A stretch of 64,000 nt of DNA from an uncultured Clostridia bacterium (GTDB lineage: Bacteria; Bacillota; Clostridia; Christensenellales; UBA1242), in contig CAKVHC010000002.1 of assembly GCA_934747805.1 (NCBI GenBank), forward strand, positions 86,303 to 150,302, read 5' to 3'. This document shows positions 41,923 to 51,373 of the stretch, one piece after another. Under the pieces are notes generated by a model that did not search any database, was not told where the DNA came from, and saw only the letters and a program-made list of their open reading frames with translations. The stretch's first letter is position 1. Each line of letters opens with the position of its first letter. The translations under genes were made by a program, and so were the position numbers.

Positions 41923-43868
41923 TGGCATACGGAGCAAAAGACCTAGTCGTATTGGAAGGATTGGATGCAGTGAGAATGCGTCCTGGCATGTATATTGGCA
42001 GCACAGGCAATCGTGGAATGCACCACATTTTGTGGGAGATTATTGACAACTCAATCGACGAGCTTGCCAACGGCTATGGCAACAAAATTACAGTGAAATT
42101 GCACAAAGACGGCTCAGCAACGGTCAGCGACAATGGTCGTGGCGTGCCGGTTGACCCACATCCAAAGTTGAAAATCTCAGGCGTCGAAGTTGTATACACC
42201 CAACTCCACGCTGGCGGCAAATTTGGCGACGGCAACTATCAATATTCGGGCGGTTTGCACGGCGTAGGTGCATCTGTCACCAATGCTCTCAGTCGTTATT
42301 TGGAAGTGACTGTCTGCCGTGAAGGGAAGAAATATTATGCAAGGTTTGAAAGCATTGAGAAGGGTGGCAAGATTCACAGCGGACAAACAGTGCAAAAACT
42401 TATTTGCGTTGGCGACACTAAGGAAACAGGCACAACAGTTCACTTTTTGCCTGATGACCGTGTGTTCGGCGACAACACATTTGACCTAGAACTTATAACC
42501 AAAAAACTGCGTGAAGATGCTTACTTAAACCGTGGAATTATTGTAGATTTGGTGGACGAACGTACAAATGTTAAACAACAATTCTGTTACGAAGGTGGCA
42601 TAAAAGATTATGTCAGCTATCTAAACGAAGGCAAAAATACACAATACTTCCCTCCAATTTTCATCGAAGGCGAGAGCGATGGCGTGTATGTGCAACTATC
42701 TATGCAACACACGGACGGCTTTAGCGAGAACATCTTTAGCTTCGTTAACAATATCCCAACACCAGAAGGCGGATGGCACGAAGTGGGCTTTAAAACTGCC
42801 CTCACCAAAGTGCTTAACGACAACGCTCGTAAGCAAGGTTTCCTGAAGGAAAAAGATGAAAACCTGCTCGGTGAAGACTATCGAGAGGGCATCACGGCCG
42901 TGCTTAGCATTAAAATGAAAAATGTTCAGTTTGAAGGACAGACCAAGACAAAACTCGGCAATGTAGACGTCAAACCAAAAGTTGAAGCCGTTTGCTCGCA
43001 GAAACTTGACGAATTTTTCAATAGCATTAAGAATTTACCTATATTGCAAGCCATATGCGACAAGGCAAAAGGTGCACAAAAGGCACGTATGGCGAGCCGA
43101 CGTGCGAAAGATTTGGCTCGTGCAAAGAATAGTATTGAGGGCTCCAATCTTGTGGGCAAGTTTGCCAATTGCAGCGGCAGGGATTACAAGCGAAACGAAC
43201 TTTTCATTGTGGAAGGTAAGTCGGCAGGCGGTTCGGCGAAAGGCGGCCGTGATCGTATGTTCCAAGCCATTTTGGCATTGCGTGGCAAGCCTATAAATGC
43301 TGAGAAAAAACGTATCGATCAAGTATTACAGAACGAAGAAATCCGCACCATTATAGGTGCACTCGGCACAGGCATCGGAGACAATTTTAAAATTGACAAT
43401 TTGAAGTTCGACAAAGTAATCATTCTGAGTGATGCCGACGAAGACGGTGCACATATTAGATCGATTTTGATTACATTCTTCTTTAGATATATGAAAGAGC
43501 TCATCACGGAAGGGCATGTCTATTGTGGAATGCCACCTTTGTACAAGGTGTCTTACAAGGACAAGCATGAGTACGTGTACAGTGACCGTGAATTGCCAGA
43601 AGCAATTGAGCGTGCGGGCAAAGTCTACGAGTTGCAACGCTATAAAGGTCTAGGCGAGATGAATGCTGACCAATTGCGAGAGACCACCATGAATCCCGCT
43701 CGTCGCAATCTGATGAAAATCACTATTGACGACGCAGTCGAGGCCGACAAAGCAATTACAACATGGATGGGCGATGAAGTGGAAGCTCGCAAGGACTATA
43801 TTACGAGAAATGCCAACTTTAATAAAGTGGACGAACTATTAACAAAGAACAACGACAATAACGATTAG
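41922..43868 (+). CDS. gyrB: DNA gyrase subunit B (type IIA topoisomerase ATPase subunit)
   Basis: The subunit binds ATP and carries the TOPRIM domain. The 648 residues contain the GHKL motifs DNSIDE, DNGRGVPVD and GGLHGVGASVTNALS, QFEGQTKTKLGN, and SDADEDGAHIR. QFEGQTKTKLGN and ALGTGIG favour GyrB over ParE, but some C-terminal features look ParE-like, and the genes are not beside dnaA or recF, so a topoisomerase IV role is possible. The first TOPRIM motif reads VEGKSAGGSA, with Lys433 in place of the usual Asp. The start at 41922 overlaps the deaminase stop; an earlier in-frame ATG is less likely. Confidence 0.9.
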   Translation: MAYGAKDLVVLEGLDAVRMRPGMYIGSTGNRGMHHILWEIIDNSIDELANGYGNKITVKLHKDGSATVSDNGRGVPVDPHPKLKISGVEVVYTQLHAGGKFGDGNYQYSGGLHGVGASVTNALSRYLEVTVCREGKKYYARFESIEKGGKIHSGQTVQKLICVGDTKETGTTVHFLPDDRVFGDNTFDLELITKKLREDAYLNRGIIVDLVDERTNVKQQFCYEGGIKDYVSYLNEGKNTQYFPPIFIEGESDGVYVQLSMQHTDGFSENIFSFVNNIPTPEGGWHEVGFKTALTKVLNDNARKQGFLKEKDENLLGEDYREGITAVLSIKMKNVQFEGQTKTKLGNVDVKPKVEAVCSQKLDEFFNSIKNLPILQAICDKAKGAQKARMASRRAKDLARAKNSIEGSNLVGKFANCSGRDYKRNELFIVEGKSAGGSAKGGRDRMFQAILALRGKPINAEKKRIDQVLQNEEIRTIIGALGTGIGDNFKIDNLKFDKVIILSDADEDGAHIRSILITFFFRYMKELITEGHVYCGMPPLYKVSYKDKHEYVYSDRELPEAIERAGKVYELQRYKGLGEMNADQLRETTMNPARRNLMKITIDDAVEADKAITTWMGDEVEARKDYITRNANFNKVDELLTKNNDNND

Positions 43869-43876
43869 GAAGATTT

Positions 43877-46378
43877 ATGGCAAGAGATGACGAAAAGCAA
43901 GTAAATATGTTTGACAAAAACGAGAAACATAAGCCAAAAAAGGCTAAGAATATGGACGAAACACCAGCTGATGAAACTGGACTTGTTTTCACACGCACAG
44001 TTGAAGATGTGATGAATTCAAGTATGCTACCTTATTCCGAATGTGTCATTTTGGATCGTGCCTTGCCAAGAGTGGAAGACGGCTTGAAACCAGTGCAAAG
44101 GCGTATCCTATATGCAATGCTTGAAGCAGGTCTGACTCCGGATAAACCATACAAAAAATGTGCCGCAACGGTCGGCGACGTGTTGGGTAAATATCACCCA
44201 CATGGTGACACGTCAGTTTATGACGCAATGGTGCGTATGGCACAGGATTTTACCATAAACACGCCGCTTATTGACGGTCACGGCAACTTTGGTTCGGTCG
44301 ACGGCGACCCAGCCGCTGCCTATCGTTATACCGAAGCCCGACTCAGCAAACTTGCAGTTGAACTTATGCAAGACATTGACAAAGACACTGTCAATTTCAG
44401 CCTAAGTTTCGATGACAAACGCAAAGAGCCAGACTATTTGCCGGGACGTTTTCCAAACTTGCTTGTCAACGGTGCCAGTGGTATTGCCGTTGGTCTTGCC
44501 ACAAATATTCCGCCACACAATTTGGGCGAAGTGATTGACGCCACTGTGGCATATATTGACGACGAGAATATTGATTTAGGCGGATTGCTCAAACATATCA
44601 AGGGGCCAGATTTTCCAACAGGCGCAATGGTGCTTAAGAACCAAAATATGATAGATGCTTACGCCACCGGTCGTGGCAAGGTGCAAGTGCGTGCGGTTTG
44701 GAATTTGGAAGAACTGCCAAATGGCAAGACTAATATCGTCATCACCGAATTGCCTTATCAGGTTAACAAGGCAGAATTTTTGACTCATATTGTCGATGTC
44801 AAAGATAAATACAAGGGCTGTTTGAATGCAATATCCGAAATTCAAGACGAATCGGATATGAACGGCATGCGTGCGGTCATCACTGTTCGCAAGGACGGTG
44901 ACGTTCAGGGCATAATCAGCGAACTGTTGAAACGTACCGAAATGCAGGCCAGTTTCAGCTATAATGTGGTGGCAATTGCAGACGGCAAACCTAAACTTTT
45001 GCCATTGTTAGATATAATTAGATATTATGTCAATTTCCAAGTTGACGTAATCGTGCGTCGTACCAAGTTCAATTTGGAAAAGGCGGAAGCACGTGCACAC
45101 ATTCTAGAAGGACTTTTAATTGCGATTCAGAACATTGATGAAGTAATCCGAATCATCAAGGGAAGCAAAAGTGTTCAAGATGCAAAAGCTGAACTAATGT
45201 CACGCTTTGGTCTCACCGAAGTGCAAGCTGTTGCCATTTTGGATATGAAATTGTCAAGGCTCACCAACCTTGAAACATATAAGATTGAAGAAGAACTGGC
45301 AGATTTGAATAAGAAAATCAAGAAATACAAACATATTTTGTCTGCTAGGAAATATCAACTTGAAGTGGTTAGGGCGGAACTATTGTCAATCAAAGAACGC
45401 TATCCATTGCCTCGTAAAACGCAAGTGGTACGCAGCTTTGACGAATATGTCGCCACTCCTATTGAAAAGGCCATTGAGAACGAAGAGTGCGTTTTGTATG
45501 TAACGACCGACGGCCTAAGAGTGAAGAATGTTCCGTTCAAGTCAATCAAGGACGGAGATAACAGTTTCAGTGCGACCAAGAATGTCAATTTGTTGTTTAG
45601 AGATAGTGCACATGCATACTCCAACGACACCATTTTGGCGTTTACTAATCTTGGCAATGTGTACAAGTTTACAGCACGTTTCATCGAACAGTGCAAACTC
45701 AATGGCAAAGGCACTCAGTTGTCACAGATTTGTAAGTGCGAGGCACATGAACAGATTGTTAATATATTTAACATGGCGGAAACGAATGTTGCCAATGACT
45801 TATTCTTCTTCACTCGTGATGGCTATATCCGTAAATGCCCAGTAAGTGAATTTGACATTGCCAAGTCTAGTGCAAGTGCTATCAAATTGAAACTTGGCGA
45901 CGAAGTGATTCGTGTGCAGGACAATCTATATATGCCAAGTGCGGTTTGCGTAACCAAGAATGGCATGGTGCTAAATTGCGAACTCGGTTCAGTGCCTAGC
46001 CAGAAACGTGGTGCGTCAGGAGTGATTGGCATTCAACTATCGCAAGGCGACGAAGTGGTGTTTGCAGGACAAGTGATGTCGAGTGATAAACTTATTGTGA
46101 TGACAGACAACAACCATATCAAGCGAGTAAACATGGCAGAGATTCCAATGAGTGCACGCAATCGAAAAGGTCTGCAGATATGTGTTGCCAAAGAAAAAGT
46201 AGACTTTGCCATTGCACCAGTTGTCAGTGGCGAGTTTGTGGCAGTATTCAAGTCTGGCACAGTTGATGTGCTTGACGTAAGCAAAATAGACGTTTTGCCA
46301 CGCAACAAAACTGGCAAGCCAATGCAAAATGTGAAAAATGATGATAAATTGTTGTTGGCAACCATATATAATATTTAG
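43877..46378 (+). CDS. gyrA: DNA gyrase subunit A (type IIA topoisomerase cleavage subunit)
   Basis: The subunit cuts and rejoins DNA through a tyrosine. The 833 residues have the quinolone-region motif KYHPHGDTSVYDAMVRMAQ, the catalytic Tyr in YRYTEARL (Y151), and a full six-bladed C-terminal domain. The GyrA box, normally QRRGGKG, reads QKRGASG (709-715), which may weaken DNA wrapping; this is one reason the pair could serve as topoisomerase IV. It starts 8 bases after gyrB and has a weak GGAAGA Shine-Dalgarno. Confidence 0.9.
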   Translation: MARDDEKQVNMFDKNEKHKPKKAKNMDETPADETGLVFTRTVEDVMNSSMLPYSECVILDRALPRVEDGLKPVQRRILYAMLEAGLTPDKPYKKCAATVGDVLGKYHPHGDTSVYDAMVRMAQDFTINTPLIDGHGNFGSVDGDPAAAYRYTEARLSKLAVELMQDIDKDTVNFSLSFDDKRKEPDYLPGRFPNLLVNGASGIAVGLATNIPPHNLGEVIDATVAYIDDENIDLGGLLKHIKGPDFPTGAMVLKNQNMIDAYATGRGKVQVRAVWNLEELPNGKTNIVITELPYQVNKAEFLTHIVDVKDKYKGCLNAISEIQDESDMNGMRAVITVRKDGDVQGIISELLKRTEMQASFSYNVVAIADGKPKLLPLLDIIRYYVNFQVDVIVRRTKFNLEKAEARAHILEGLLIAIQNIDEVIRIIKGSKSVQDAKAELMSRFGLTEVQAVAILDMKLSRLTNLETYKIEEELADLNKKIKKYKHILSARKYQLEVVRAELLSIKERYPLPRKTQVVRSFDEYVATPIEKAIENEECVLYVTTDGLRVKNVPFKSIKDGDNSFSATKNVNLLFRDSAHAYSNDTILAFTNLGNVYKFTARFIEQCKLNGKGTQLSQICKCEAHEQIVNIFNMAETNVANDLFFFTRDGYIRKCPVSEFDIAKSSASAIKLKLGDEVIRVQDNLYMPSAVCVTKNGMVLNCELGSVPSQKRGASGVIGIQLSQGDEVVFAGQVMSSDKLIVMTDNNHIKRVNMAEIPMSARNRKGLQICVAKEKVDFAIAPVVSGEFVAVFKSGTVDVLDVSKIDVLPRNKTGKPMQNVKNDDKLLLATIYNI

Positions 46379-46385
46379 GTGATTT

Positions 46386-47468
46386 ATGCAATACATAATT
46401 AGATTTATTAAGGGAATACTGATTGGCTGTGTCAACATTATTCCAGGTGTCAGCGCAGGCACAATCGCAGTCGTGACCAACGTTTACGATGAGATTATCA
46501 CTGCAATGAGCCTTGATTTCAAGTTTATCAAGAAAAACTTTTGGAAGTTGTTGGCACTTGGACTTGGCGTTATAGTCGGCATATTACTCTTCAGTAAAGC
46601 GATTGAATTTTTGTTCGACCATTGTTTCCGCAGCACCATGAATTTCTTTGGCGGATTGGTTATCGGCTCTATACCTTTGCTGATTAAGAATGCCACCAAA
46701 ATGCCCGAAGATAGCAAAAAATGGGTGAAATGGGTTGTCTTCGCTGTATGTTTTGTCGGCGTTCTGTGTTATTCTTTCTTTTGCAAAAAGGCAGCGGATG
46801 CTGAAATCATTACATCAATAGATGTCAAATCGTTTTTCAAAATAGCAGGGCTTCTCGCCATTGCCAGCATTGCCATGATTTTGCCTGGACTCAGCGGCTC
46901 GCTTATGATGATGTTCTTCGGCATTTATGACACGGTGATTGCTGCCATTGCACACTTCAATTTTGCCGTTTTGTCAACTGTTGCTGTTGGCGTAATCATT
47001 GGCGTTGTGGTTGGCTCAATTGCTCTAAAATATTTGCTCAAACATTTCGGCAAGACGACCAACTTTGGCATTATTGCACTCGTCTTGTCGTCTTTAATTG
47101 GCGTGTATGTGGTCTACGTCATTCCAAAAATGGCTTTCGACTGGGTTCTTATTGCCGATATCTGTGCTTTGGCAGCAGGTCTTTTGGGCGGATATGGTTT
47201 GTGTTATGTTAGCCAAAAGAAATCTAAATATGAAGCACAAGAGAGTGATAACCTTGTGGGATTCAAAGAATATGTGGCTGATGAAAAATCTGCATCATCT
47301 AGCTCACAAAGTGAAACCAAACCTACTGTTGAGGATAAAAATGAACAAGTCAAGGCAAGTGACAACGCAAATGCCACACCGCCTTTGTCGACAGACAATA
47401 GAAACGATGTCGAATCAACGGAAACAGAGAAAAACTTATCTAATGAAGAGCAAAAAACTGACAAATAG
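46386..47468 (+). CDS. DUF368 membrane protein, probable polyprenyl-phosphate translocase
   Basis: DUF368 proteins have been linked to recycling of undecaprenyl phosphate across the membrane for wall synthesis. The 360 residues hold about eight membrane helices and two similar motifs, GCVNIIPGVSAGTIAV (14-29) and IAMILPGLSGSLMMMF (about 158-173), the inverted-repeat signature of the family. The last 80 residues form a charged, Ser/Glu/Asp-rich cytosolic tail. It starts 7 bases after gyrA and closes the operon. Confidence 0.85.
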   Translation: MQYIIRFIKGILIGCVNIIPGVSAGTIAVVTNVYDEIITAMSLDFKFIKKNFWKLLALGLGVIVGILLFSKAIEFLFDHCFRSTMNFFGGLVIGSIPLLIKNATKMPEDSKKWVKWVVFAVCFVGVLCYSFFCKKAADAEIITSIDVKSFFKIAGLLAIASIAMILPGLSGSLMMMFFGIYDTVIAAIAHFNFAVLSTVAVGVIIGVVVGSIALKYLLKHFGKTTNFGIIALVLSSLIGVYVVYVIPKMAFDWVLIADICALAAGLLGGYGLCYVSQKKSKYEAQESDNLVGFKEYVADEKSASSSSQSETKPTVEDKNEQVKASDNANATPPLSTDNRNDVESTETEKNLSNEEQKTDK

Positions 47469-47477
47469 TCAGTTTTT
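47455..47477 (+). terminator. Terminator after the DUF368 gene
   Basis: AAACTGAC pairs with GTCAGTTT around AAATA, followed by T's. The stop codon lies within the hairpin. Confidence 0.85.
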
Positions 47478-47501
47478 TTGTGTAAATTTGATTTTATTTT
47501 A

Positions 47502-47530
47502 TTGACAGCATAAATTCGTTGTGCTAGAAT
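47502..47530 (+). promoter_or_regulatory. Promoter of tRNA-Leu
   Basis: TTGACA (47502-47507) and TAGAAT (47525-47530) are separated by 17 bases. A TGC before the -10 makes it an extended -10 promoter. Confidence 0.8.
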
Positions 47531-47540
47531 ACAAGCACAT

Positions 47541-47623
47541 GGGGGAGTGGCGGAATTGGCATACGCGCACGTTTGAGGGGCGTGTGGGCAACCTTGTGAG
47601 TTCAAATCTCATCTTCCCCACCA
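47541..47623 (+). tRNA. tRNA-Leu(GAG)
   Basis: The 83-base sequence folds as a class II tRNA: acceptor stem GGGGGAG with CTTCCCC, D-arm with AATTGGCATA, anticodon loop TTGAGGG (anticodon GAG), a long variable arm, T-arm GTGAG-TTCAAAT-CTCAT, discriminator A and encoded CCA. It reads CUC and CUU codons. Confidence 0.95.
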
Positions 47624-47630
47624 TATATTA

Positions 47631-47656
47631 AACCTAGTTTCTAGGTTTTTATTTTT
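47631..47656 (+). terminator. Terminator after tRNA-Leu
   Basis: AACCTAG pairs with CTAGGTT around TTT, followed by a T-rich tract. Confidence 0.85.
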
Positions 47657-47677
47657 CTAGTAGTGGGAGATAGGGGA

Positions 47678-47848
47678 ATGTTGATAGAAGAGAAATTAAA
47701 AGAAAATAAGCAGCGTGAAATGTTTTACGAACTGCTTGATGAGTGTTTTGATATGTCCTACAGATATCGCCGTGTGAATGCGAACAATGACTGTGACAAA
47801 AACAAACAACCAAAACATGATGAAAAAGAAACCATAATTGAGAAATAA
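47678..47848 (+). CDS. Small charged protein of unknown function
   Basis: The 56-residue product is unrecognised. It is rich in Glu, Lys and Asn, with a likely helix EEKLKENKQREMFYELLDEC and a polar tail. The ATG at 47678 has GGGAGA 7 bases upstream; a GTG five codons earlier is in frame but lacks a ribosome site. It sits between two terminators, so any transcript would come from read-through of the tRNA terminator or an unseen promoter. Confidence 0.5.
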   Translation: MLIEEKLKENKQREMFYELLDECFDMSYRYRRVNANNDCDKNKQPKHDEKETIIEK

Positions 47849-47849
47849 A

Positions 47850-47873
47850 AAATACCCAATCGGGTATTTTTTT
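47850..47873. terminator. Bidirectional terminator
   Basis: AATACCC pairs with GGGTATT around AATC, flanked by A- and T-runs. It can serve both the 47678 gene and thyX. Confidence 0.85.
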
Positions 47874-47874
47874 G

Positions 47875-49146
47875 TTAAATTTTGCGTTCGCCAGTGACGC
47901 CTTCTTTAAATCCGCAAGGTTTGGAACACTTATAGTCAGGGAAAGTGCAGCGAGAGCCGTGGGTGTATTTTTCTAGCATTTCGGCTTGTGGGTGACCTTT
48001 GCGTTTTAGCTCAGTCACATATTTGTTGAGTGTGTCATTAGTTTGGTTATCAATTTCCAGTTGAGCAGCAGCACATTTACGTTCTTTCATCTTCAAAATG
48101 AATTTGTCTAAACTGCCGTATTCGTTGATGTTTACGAGCAGACCTTGTGGGAATACGCTTGCTTGACTTTCGCAGTCGTTCTTCCATTCACGAGTGAGTT
48201 CGTCACTCATACGAATAATCTTTGGCACATAAAACTCAGGTGTGTCGAGCAATGTCATATCGTAACCGAGTGTGCGGTGGCGCTGTGCTTCTGCCATTTG
48301 GGCAAGTGAGCCCTTGTAACTGGTGCAATACACATCACCAAAATAGGTTTCTGGTGCGATAGAGCGCTTGATGAGTGACAAGTGTGAGTTCTTGGCATTG
48401 ACACCTTCGGCAAGGTCTTTGTCATAATACACACGATTGACATTGCCGTCCTTGATGTAGTCAAACAAAATGCGTCTGTGCACTGGGTCGTCGTCTTGAC
48501 TGAGTTTTTGCTCCCAAACTTCCGTTTTGAGTCCGTTTTGAATGCTGGTGACGAAATCACTCATTGCTGGCACTAGCGCCTTGTAGAAGTCGTTGGACGG
48601 ATTATCAATTTCACGTTGCATCATAGCACACAAATAATTGAGTTGACGGAGTGACACAGTGTAGACCATTGTAGTAGGGGTGAACACCGAAATTAGATAA
48701 CGTGCATTTTCTAGCGCCAATTTTTCAATCTTTTTATCGGTAAAGTAGTTTGGATATTTGGCTTGATATTCGTCACGAATAAGATTTTTATATGTGTCGA
48801 GCCATTTGTCGAACAACTTTTGTTCACCTTCTTTCAACACCATTTTGGTGTAGCGAGCAGATTTTTCGCTGGTGTTGTAGAATTGCTCATTGTTGAGCAC
48901 CATTGCCAAGCCCTTTGGAATGTTCTCCAGTGACAAGTTGATGAATGCGTGGTCAAACACGCTGTGGTGACCGCTGGCTTTCGTTCCATTGGCACGGCGC
49001 ATCGTTTTTTCTGCTGGTTCAGTCATAAGAGCGCCAAAAGTGTCTGTCATGTAGCACACGCCAGCAGCGTGACCGCTGAGCTTAGTCAAGTCCTCCATTG
49101 ACGCAGCCATATTAGGCATGGTAGTCCCAATAATAGATATTTTCAT
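47875..49146 (-). CDS. thyX: Long ThyX-like flavin-dependent thymidylate synthase with two half-domains
   Basis: ThyX makes dTMP from dUMP using FAD and methylene-folate. Classical ThyX has about 230 residues; this one has 423. The N-terminal half contains GHHSVFDHAFINLSLENIPK and NTSEKSARYTKM, like the ThyX core, but NNE stands where RHR is expected. The second half contains LAQMAEAQRHRTLGYDM (about 280-297) with the RHR but without the following Ser. A C-terminal cysteine cluster (CTFPDYKCSKPC) is added. It may form an internal pseudo-dimer whose halves complement each other. No thyA is seen in the window. Confidence 0.8.
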   Translation of the reverse strand: MKISIIGTTMPNMAASMEDLTKLSGHAAGVCYMTDTFGALMTEPAEKTMRRANGTKASGHHSVFDHAFINLSLENIPKGLAMVLNNEQFYNTSEKSARYTKMVLKEGEQKLFDKWLDTYKNLIRDEYQAKYPNYFTDKKIEKLALENARYLISVFTPTTMVYTVSLRQLNYLCAMMQREIDNPSNDFYKALVPAMSDFVTSIQNGLKTEVWEQKLSQDDDPVHRRILFDYIKDGNVNRVYYDKDLAEGVNAKNSHLSLIKRSIAPETYFGDVYCTSYKGSLAQMAEAQRHRTLGYDMTLLDTPEFYVPKIIRMSDELTREWKNDCESQASVFPQGLLVNINEYGSLDKFILKMKERKCAAAQLEIDNQTNDTLNKYVTELKRKGHPQAEMLEKYTHGSRCTFPDYKCSKPCGFKEGVTGERKI

Positions 49147-49245
49147 TTTCCCCTCCCAAATTTTGCATTGAATATATCACTTGAGAACAGGTTTGTCAAC
49201 TTAATTAAAGTCATATTTGCGACAAAAAAATAATACATAATTAAT

Positions 49246-49473
49246 ATGAAAACAAGATTGGACAAGGCATATTTGGGCAAGTCGTATACAATCGTAGATT
49301 TAGAACTGGATGATCCCAAGATGACCACAAGGCTCAAAGAATTGGGCTTTATTTCGGGCAGTGAAATCATGGTAAAAGCCATCTCTCCGCACCATAAAAC
49401 GATTATAGTGGCCTTGCTCGGCAGTATGTTCGCAATGAAGACGAATATAGCAAAAAAAGTGGTGATAGAATGA
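49246..49473 (+). CDS. feoA: Ferrous iron transport protein A
   Basis: FeoA is a small SH3-like cytosolic partner of the FeoB iron channel. The 75 residues match the family: YTIVDLELDDPKMTTRLKEL, GFISGSEIMV, and a C-terminal FAMKTNIAKKVVI strand. No Shine-Dalgarno is apparent. It overlaps feoB by 4 bases (ATGA), as is usual. Confidence 0.88.
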   Translation: MKTRLDKAYLGKSYTIVDLELDDPKMTTRLKELGFISGSEIMVKAISPHHKTIIVALLGSMFAMKTNIAKKVVIE

Positions 49474-51338
49474 AAAATGTGACAATAATAGGCAATCCAA
49501 ACACGGGCAAGAGTACGCTCTTTAACGCCATAACCAAAAGCGACTTGCACACTGGCAACTGGCACGGCGTAACCGTTGATGCCAGCAATAAGGTGGTTGA
49601 ACTCGGTGGCGAGAAATATACATTCACCGACCTGCCGGGCTTTTATAGTATGACGGCATACTCGTTTGAAGAGCAGGTGAGCATTGATTACGTCCACAGC
49701 CACAAAGACGACCATTACATATACGTTCTTGACGCCAACAGCTTAAGGCGTAATTTATATTTAGCCGTTCAACTGCTCGCCACAGGCATAAATATGGTTA
49801 TATATATTAATAACTATGATATGTTTACTAAACACGGCGGTCAGATAGACATCAAAACTCTGTCCGCACTTCTCGGCACACGTGTTGTGATAGGCAACGC
49901 TCTAAAACAGCGTTTTGACCCAAAACTCATTGCCGAAACGAACGACTCCAAAGTTCCACTGCTTGCTACGAGCGAACAAATATACAAATTTATATCCAAT
50001 ATTTACGACAAATGCGTGAAAATAGACAAAAGTTACACCTATGGAGTTAGTCGTTGGGACAAAATTTTACTCAATAAATGGCTGTTTTTGCCCTTATTTT
50101 TACTATCTAGTTTTGCAATTATGTATCTCACATTTTTCAGTTTTGGTGGCTTTTTGTCGGACAAATTCGTCGCACTGTTTGAACTCATAGTCGAAAAGCC
50201 GATTTCATATCTGCTTTCACTCATAACACGTTCGCAGTGGCTGCTTGACCTATTCAATGACGGCATATTTGATGCTTTCAATTCGGTATTGTCTTTTATT
50301 GTGCCGGTGTGCTTGTTGTACATTTTCATAGGGTTGATTGAAGACAGCGGAATAATGGCTCGCATGGCGTTTATGTTGGATGACAGCCTGTCCAAGATTG
50401 GACTTAACGGCAAGTCTGCCTATACACTGTTGCTCGGATTTGGATGTAATACGACGGCGGTCGTCACGGCGCAGGGAATGGCAAACAAGAATGCGAAGAT
50501 AAAGACGGCGCTAATGACCCCATATATGACTTGCACGGCGAAACTCCCGATTTATAGCGTAATTGCTGGTGCATTGTTTGGCGCAAAATCTATTTTCGTC
50601 ATTTTTGGACTGTATTTGCTGGGCATTCTGGTGTCAATCACCGTGGCTGGCGTGCTGGAAAAGACAATTCTGCCTACGCACGACGATAGTTTTCTGCTTG
50701 AATTTCCAGCAATTCGACGCCCAAGCATCAAAAAAGTGACCAAAAATGCCCTGAAATCCGCCAAAACCTTTTTGTCCAAAGTGGTGACTATTGTCGTTGG
50801 CGTGTCGGTTATCGTTTGGGTGCTAAACAACTTTAATTTTAGATTCAGTTATCTGCCGAATAATGACACCAATATTTTGCCAACCATAGCCAAGTTTATT
50901 GCGCCTGTGTTCAGTCCACTAGGGTTTGCCAGTGTGGGTGCGGTCACGGCGTTAATAGTCGGCATTTTGGCGAAAGAACTCGTGCTTTCCAGCCTAGTTT
51001 TGACTGGTGCACTCGCCACGCTCACAGGGGCAAGTGGGGTGGCATTCTTGGTGTTTGTCGCACTTTATGCGCCTTGCATTTCAACTATCGCTGTGCTTAA
51101 AGATTTCGTCGGCAAAAAATGGACGGCATTTTCCGTCATATCTCAGATTGCCATTGCATACGCCATGTCACGATTAATTTTCGTGTTGCTAACTGGCGAA
51201 TTGGCGATAGTTGACCTAATTTTATCACTCATTGTAGCAACGGTGGTCATAATAACGCTGGTGCGAGCCAAAAGAAACAAATTTTGTGCTTGTTCGTCAA
51301 GTTGCACTAATCGAATTTGTAAAAAATGTCAAAAATGA
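49470..51338 (+). CDS. feoB: Ferrous iron transporter FeoB
   Basis: FeoB imports Fe(II) with help of an N-terminal G domain. The 622 residues show G1 GNPNTGKSTLFNA, G2 region GNWHGVTVD (usually NWPGVT), G3 DLPGFYS, and gate motifs GCNTTAVV and APCISTIAVLKDF in the membrane part. The NKxD-type G4 motif is NNYD. A cysteine-rich C-terminal tail (CACSSSCTNRICKKCQK) may bind metal or an iron-sulfur cluster. The protein is slightly short but has all core helices. Confidence 0.93.
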   Translation: MKNVTIIGNPNTGKSTLFNAITKSDLHTGNWHGVTVDASNKVVELGGEKYTFTDLPGFYSMTAYSFEEQVSIDYVHSHKDDHYIYVLDANSLRRNLYLAVQLLATGINMVIYINNYDMFTKHGGQIDIKTLSALLGTRVVIGNALKQRFDPKLIAETNDSKVPLLATSEQIYKFISNIYDKCVKIDKSYTYGVSRWDKILLNKWLFLPLFLLSSFAIMYLTFFSFGGFLSDKFVALFELIVEKPISYLLSLITRSQWLLDLFNDGIFDAFNSVLSFIVPVCLLYIFIGLIEDSGIMARMAFMLDDSLSKIGLNGKSAYTLLLGFGCNTTAVVTAQGMANKNAKIKTALMTPYMTCTAKLPIYSVIAGALFGAKSIFVIFGLYLLGILVSITVAGVLEKTILPTHDDSFLLEFPAIRRPSIKKVTKNALKSAKTFLSKVVTIVVGVSVIVWVLNNFNFRFSYLPNNDTNILPTIAKFIAPVFSPLGFASVGAVTALIVGILAKELVLSSLVLTGALATLTGASGVAFLVFVALYAPCISTIAVLKDFVGKKWTAFSVISQIAIAYAMSRLIFVLLTGELAIVDLILSLIVATVVIITLVRAKRNKFCACSSSCTNRICKKCQK

Positions 51339-51367
51339 TTGCCGAGAACAAATCTTTGTGATATATT
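51339..51367 (+). promoter_or_regulatory. Leaderless-type promoter of der-plsY-degV
   Basis: TTGCCG (51339-51344) and TATATT (51362-51367) are separated by 17 bases. The -10 box ends exactly 6 bases before the der ATG. Confidence 0.6.
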
Positions 51368-51373
51368 TAAGCT

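Noticed and set aside
47663..47677. GTG start for the small gene after tRNA-Leu
   Set aside because: The ATG at 47678 has a Shine-Dalgarno at proper distance; the GTG has none.
49211..49245. Leaderless promoter for feoA
   Set aside because: A TACATA six bases before the ATG is too poor a -10 match, and no -35 lies at the right distance.
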